From the NCBI GenBank assembly GCA_019677205.1, contig JAAMXY010001408.1, positions 10,698 to 31,367 on the forward strand: a stretch of 20,670 nt of DNA, given 5' to 3'. Every line of letters begins with the position of its first letter. The stretch's first letter is position 1. The position numbers and the translations under genes were made by a program. The notes under the pieces are model-generated. The model was not told where the DNA came from, did no database searches, and saw only the letters and a program-made list of their open reading frames with translations. The stretch is from Pinguiococcus pyrenoidosus. Taxonomy: Eukaryota; Sar; Pinguiophyceae; Pinguiochrysidales; Pinguiochrysidaceae. Below, piece by piece: positions 17,517 through 20,670 of this stretch.

Positions 17517-18531
17517 CCACGCACAAATCGCCCCTTTCAAAGTCGCTGGTGTGCGGGCTTCTGAGCCGTGCTTTTTCGCGGCGCTCCCCCAAGCTTCCGT
17601 GGAGGAAAGCAAATTCGGTCCACTGAGGCGCCGCCTCGGCAGCACTTTCTGGTGCGCTTCGTAAGACGCCAGTTCTTTGCTCCGGACCGGAGCAATTTCG
17701 AAACTTCCGAAGGTCGGTGCTCCGCGAGCACCACCGCGTCAGGTTTTCAGGAGCAGGCAGGCGGCGCTCGAGTCTGGCGCGAGGCTACGCATCCGCGCGC
17801 TGTCCGAAGAGCGGCGGTCGCAAGGTCTTCACCACCAGTGCAAGCAGCAGATGGTCCTCGTGTCGCTGCGGCATTGAACACACAGATCGCCATGCGTTCG
17901 TGTCTGTAGCAGAGCGAATTCGCTCCGCTCGAAGCGGCGCTGTGCAACACGACGTGTAAAGATTTTGAAGTCTGTGCCACCGCAGCCGCTGCCAGTTGAA
18001 CCGTAAGCATGATAGGTGGCGCATCGCCAAGGCCCGGGAAAGAAACGACTTCGGCGGCCAATGGAGCGCGGAGCATCACGGGAGCCATACCTCATTGGCT
18101 CTTCGCAAAGTTGAAGATGAAGTTCGTTTGCCAGTCTCTGAGAAAGCCCTTATTTACCACAAATAATGAAGGGTGGATATGGCGACATGTCCAATAGTCT
18201 CCGAGAAGTTGTGGACGGCGACCAATGGTGTCAGGGACGCAAGACTTCCGTCTGTACACGTGCCCGAACCCGAATCCTTTCCATCCAGTTTTTTCCGGCC
18301 GGTCAGCGGTCAGCGGTGAAACTCAACTTTTTTCGATCCGAAGAGCATGCTCGTTACGGTATTGTTCGAAAGAGCTGGAGGCCTTCCTCCGGAAGGTTCC
18401 GGAAGGTCTTTCGTGAGTAAGCTGGAGTTCAAATTCAAACGAGGCTACGACGAGTTGATTAGCTAGCAGCCAGCTCGTGTGTGGTGAGTGCGAGGTGTGT
18501 GAAGTTCTTTTGTGCTTGTTGTCGTGTCAAG
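17517..18531. other. Divergent intergenic region with a second CCAAT cluster
   Basis: No open frame in this kilobase has a recognisable domain. CCAAT/ATTGG pentamers occur at 18058-18062, 18094-18098, 18191-18195 and 18222-18226, about 300-475 bases before the ATG at 18532. A short tandem GGTCAGC repeat lies near 18300. It is presumably a promoter region for one or both flanking genes. Confidence 0.4.
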
Positions 18532-18843
18532 ATGAGTTCGGAGTCAGTCCCGGGCAAGGCCGCCGAAGCGCCCATGTCGCCAACCACTCGGAAGCGGACG
18601 GCCGAGGAAGCAGCAGTCCGCGCCGTCCCGACCCATACGTGGAAAGTCCTGGCGATTCTCCAAAAAGAATCGAAGACGTACCTGGTCTTGACGGGAATGA
18701 TACTCTGTGCTTCTCTCATTCTCGTTCCGTTGTACTGTCTCTATGCCGTAGGCCGCGGCTCGAAAACGAGCACACTCTTCATCGCTAGGCAAGTCGGCAA
18801 CGAACTTGTACGAAGTCCTCAGAATCGAAAGGTTCTCCGTTGA
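18532..18843 (+). CDS. Short single-pass membrane protein, possibly 3'-incomplete (weakly VMA21-like)
   Basis: The open frame encodes 103 aa from the first ATG. Residues 1-45 are polar (Ala, Thr, Arg, Glu) and residues about 50-72 form one clear transmembrane helix (YLVLTGMILCASLILVPLY). The pattern of a short polar N-terminus, then a helix ending in VPLxxxY, is reminiscent of the first half of VMA21, the V-ATPase assembly factor, which should have a second helix. Here a splice-donor-like GTAGGC occurs at 18748 directly after Tyr-Ala in phase 0, and the sequence beyond it has no second helix and runs into retroelement remains. The rest of the gene may have been lost, or displaced by the element inserting into an intron. 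The VMA21 link is weak, and coding status is likely but not proven. Confidence 0.5.
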   Translation: MSSESVPGKAAEAPMSPTTRKRTAEEAAVRAVPTHTWKVLAILQKESKTYLVLTGMILCASLILVPLYCLYAVGRGSKTSTLFIARQVGNELVRSPQNRKVLR

Positions 18844-18899
18844 GCACAACTCCGCTGATGGTGACACCGGATCCATGTACTGCAAGGCCTTGTAGCTAC

Positions 18900-20096
18900 G
18901 CCTCGTAGTCATCACTTCGATTTCTCCCACTCATCGGCGTGGCGCCTTTGTCAAAAGGATTATTGAGCATCTGCTAAGTCTGTAGCGCCTCGGCAGCCAA
19001 CGGCGACTCGTAGTGCATAGTATTCGGCTTCGTACGTCGAGGAAGCAACTGACTTTTGCTTCTTGGAGATCCATTCCACAGGTGTCGAACCGAAGTAGAT
19101 CAGAATGCCGGTGTGGCTTCTCCTGTTTTGCTTGTCATGGGCATGATCTGCGTCCACGAAACATGTCAGGTCTGTGCCCTCCAGGCTCTTGTCGGGGCTC
19201 GGCGCCTTGAGCTCAGTGTCCTCGGAAGCATCGGGATACATGTGGAACTCGTCGGTCTCAGCGTCGCACTGAGGTACCGTCCCATTGACGACAGGATTGA
19301 ACGGCGATGACACAGTCTCCTTCTCTCCATGGCGCTTTAGGTAGCCGTAGACACGGAGCACTCGGCTTAGATGACCAATTTTCGGCTTGGCGTTGAACTG
19401 TGAAAGGACTGCCACGGCGTAGGAGATGTCCAGTCTGCCGATCGCTTGGATCCATTGCATCATTCCGATGAGAGACTGGTAGTACGAGACTTCGTCCGCG
19501 TCCAAGGGCTCAGATTCATCAAGTTCGGGATGATCGTCAACCATCATTGGATTGTGATAGACCTTCAGTGTCCCCATTCGCGCTTCCACCGTGCCCACGG
19601 CCTGCTTGACATACTTCGTACTCGATGTCAGGTAGAATCCATCGTCGTTGATGCCATAGTCGAGCCCCAAGTTGTGTGTCAGCGGCATCACGTCCTTTAG
19701 CAGGTACACCTCTGCGAGCTCCTTTAGGTATTGCTTGGCTTTCTCCTCTTTGGCGATCACTGTCAAGTCATCCACGTGAGTGTGGATGTGGTCGTAGTGC
19801 CCGGTCTCCTGGTTGAGCTTGTTCCAGACTTGATCGTCGCCGATACTCCGCTGGAAGCCCATTTGGTGAAGTGTTTCCCCGAGATGCACATTCCAGCGGT
19901 TTGCGGAAGTTGATAGCCCGTAGAGAGCCTTCTTGACGATGAGCACGCGTCCCTCAAGCTCTCCAAACTCTGGCCCTGCCCAGGAAAATATCTGCTCTTG
20001 AGTCAGGACGCCACACCGCCGCAGTTCGAGGATGTCGCCTTCGTGAGAAGCAGAGCGGCCAAGGATGGGCAAGGCGTGCTGTACTCCTGTTGTCAA
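18900..20096 (-). mobile_element. Ty1/copia retrotransposon pol fragment (RT and RNase H), decayed
   Basis: An open frame from 20096 to 18960 reads in order: AGPEFG and VKKALYGLSTSANRW (RT), then HTHVDDLTVIAK, the catalytic YVDD-type box with His in place of the first Tyr, then LGLDYGI, the connection region, then RNase H (FVDADHAHDKQNRRSHTG, and STYEAEYYAL with its Glu). These are hallmarks of Ty1/copia pol, of the variant with an AGPEFG block that I associate with algal and protist elements. After EAEYYALRVAV the frame is lost: a shift of one base gives a plausible continuation that soon meets a stop, so the RNase H end is broken. RT motif A with its Asp is not recognisable upstream. No LTR, primer-binding site, gag or integrase is seen. 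It is a truncated copy and presumably inactive. Confidence 0.88.
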
Positions 20097-20208
20097 TGGT
20101 TTTCCATTCCTTGCTCAACTCGTGAAGCACCACGCCTTCCCGCACGCTCCGTGGTGCTCCACCTTTGTGGGGTCCTCGTCGAAGTAGGTGGCCGCAAGAT
20201 CCGAATCT

Positions 20209-20649
20209 TCAAAGAGCCTGGAGGAAGTTTATTAGACCGGCTAAGATCGACAATCGCGCAACAGCCTGACGGAAGAGATGAAGGTTTGCATGAGCATGCA
20301 ATTCGGCTGCTCCTACCTTGAACGAAGTGCAACCTAGCACATCGGAGACGATCCATTCAGGAAGCTCGGGCTCAGTCGCGCTTTGCTCGAGCTCCAGGAT
20401 CTTTGCTCGCCTTGCTGCGTTCATGAAATCTTCGTCAAAATCTTCAGCCATGGTGTCGTAGCTATACCCTGATCGGAGGCAGGTGGTGAGAAGAGTGCCG
20501 TCTGGATAAAGCCGGGTCACTTCACCATCCGCGGAGTTAAAGGTAAGCTGCAGCTTCGGCGTGGAGCTTCGTCCATCTGGATTAGGCTGGAGCTCAGCCG
20601 CATCTGTCGACCCTCTACGTGATGCTGCGGCGCGATACCTATCGCTCAC
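20209..20649 (-). CDS. Unrecognised open reading frame upstream of the copia fragment
   Basis: 146 codons on the same strand as the copia fragment, close to the window edge. The translation is polar, with an acidic EDFDEDF patch and a PELPEWIVSDVLG segment, and no domain that I know. After TSFK (around 20320) there is a donor-like GTAGGA, and beyond it the coding look weakens, so the last part may be intronic or random. It could be the degenerate linker before RT in the same element, or a host exon beside it. It is listed because it is long and near the edge, not because I can name it. Confidence 0.3.
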   Translation of the reverse strand: MSDRYRAAASRRGSTDAAELQPNPDGRSSTPKLQLTFNSADGEVTRLYPDGTLLTTCLRSGYSYDTMAEDFDEDFMNAARRAKILELEQSATEPELPEWIVSDVLGCTSFKVGAAELHAHANLHLFRQAVARLSILAGLINFLQAL

Positions 20650-20670
20650 ATCAGTCTTTTTGGTGCCGCC

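Noticed and set aside
1-20670. CRISPR array, bacterial operon or prophage
   Set aside because: No regularly spaced direct repeats with unique spacers; genes carry spliceosomal introns and are eukaryotic.

Overview
This is a GC-rich nuclear segment from a eukaryote. Ten short GT-AG introns can be placed (58 to 559 bases), the genes lie on both strands without operons, and the products are eukaryotic: a clamp-loader subunit, a class Ia ribonucleotide reductase, an ER translocon subunit and coiled-coil ciliary-type proteins. A Ty1/copia fragment with an AGPEFG/KALYGL-type reverse transcriptase sits at the right end. Two genes (11024-13127 and 16799-17516) carry motifs I associate with stramenopiles such as diatoms and oomycetes. 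My best guess is therefore a flagellated stramenopile, perhaps an alga; that is inference, not proof.

Layout. 82-1160 (+): RFC5-type clamp-loader subunit, with a 12-base first coding exon. 1228-3864 (-): intronless RNR large subunit with an N-terminal extension containing a signal-peptide-like stretch; it meets RFC5 tail to tail across 67 bases. 4207-6078 (+): long coiled-coil protein sharing a divergent promoter with the RNR gene. 6322-6805 (+): small acidic protein with a weak DPY30-like tail. 7172-8988 (-): tandem-TerD protein split by one intron. 8989-11023: two kilobases with no convincing gene but with two dense motif clusters, TACTGTA-type and CCAAT-type. 11024-13127 (+): nuclear protein with a KGKWTAEEE domain and a 559-base intron. 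13941-14455 (-): dithiol glutaredoxin. 15242-16341 (+): five-exon Sec66/Sec71-like ER translocon subunit. 16799-17516 (-): two-exon protein with an SPQWGWYV...TPP motif. 18532-18843 (+): short membrane protein that looks 3'-incomplete. About 18900-20096 (-): decayed copia pol fragment, with unexplained sequence upstream of it to the window end.

How the genes relate. RFC5 and RNR are both DNA-replication functions, and glutaredoxins can in principle supply electrons to class Ia RNR, but nothing shows co-regulation beyond proximity. The two genes at 4207-6805 may both be ciliary. CCAAT pentamers lie within about 300 bases upstream of most gene starts and are massed before the 11024 gene, which suggests an NF-Y-type promoter element in this genome. 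The main results are the exon reconstructions: the Sec66-like subunit outside fungi, the joined tandem TerD protein, the glutaredoxin, the RFC5 mini-exon and the KGKWTAEEE gene.
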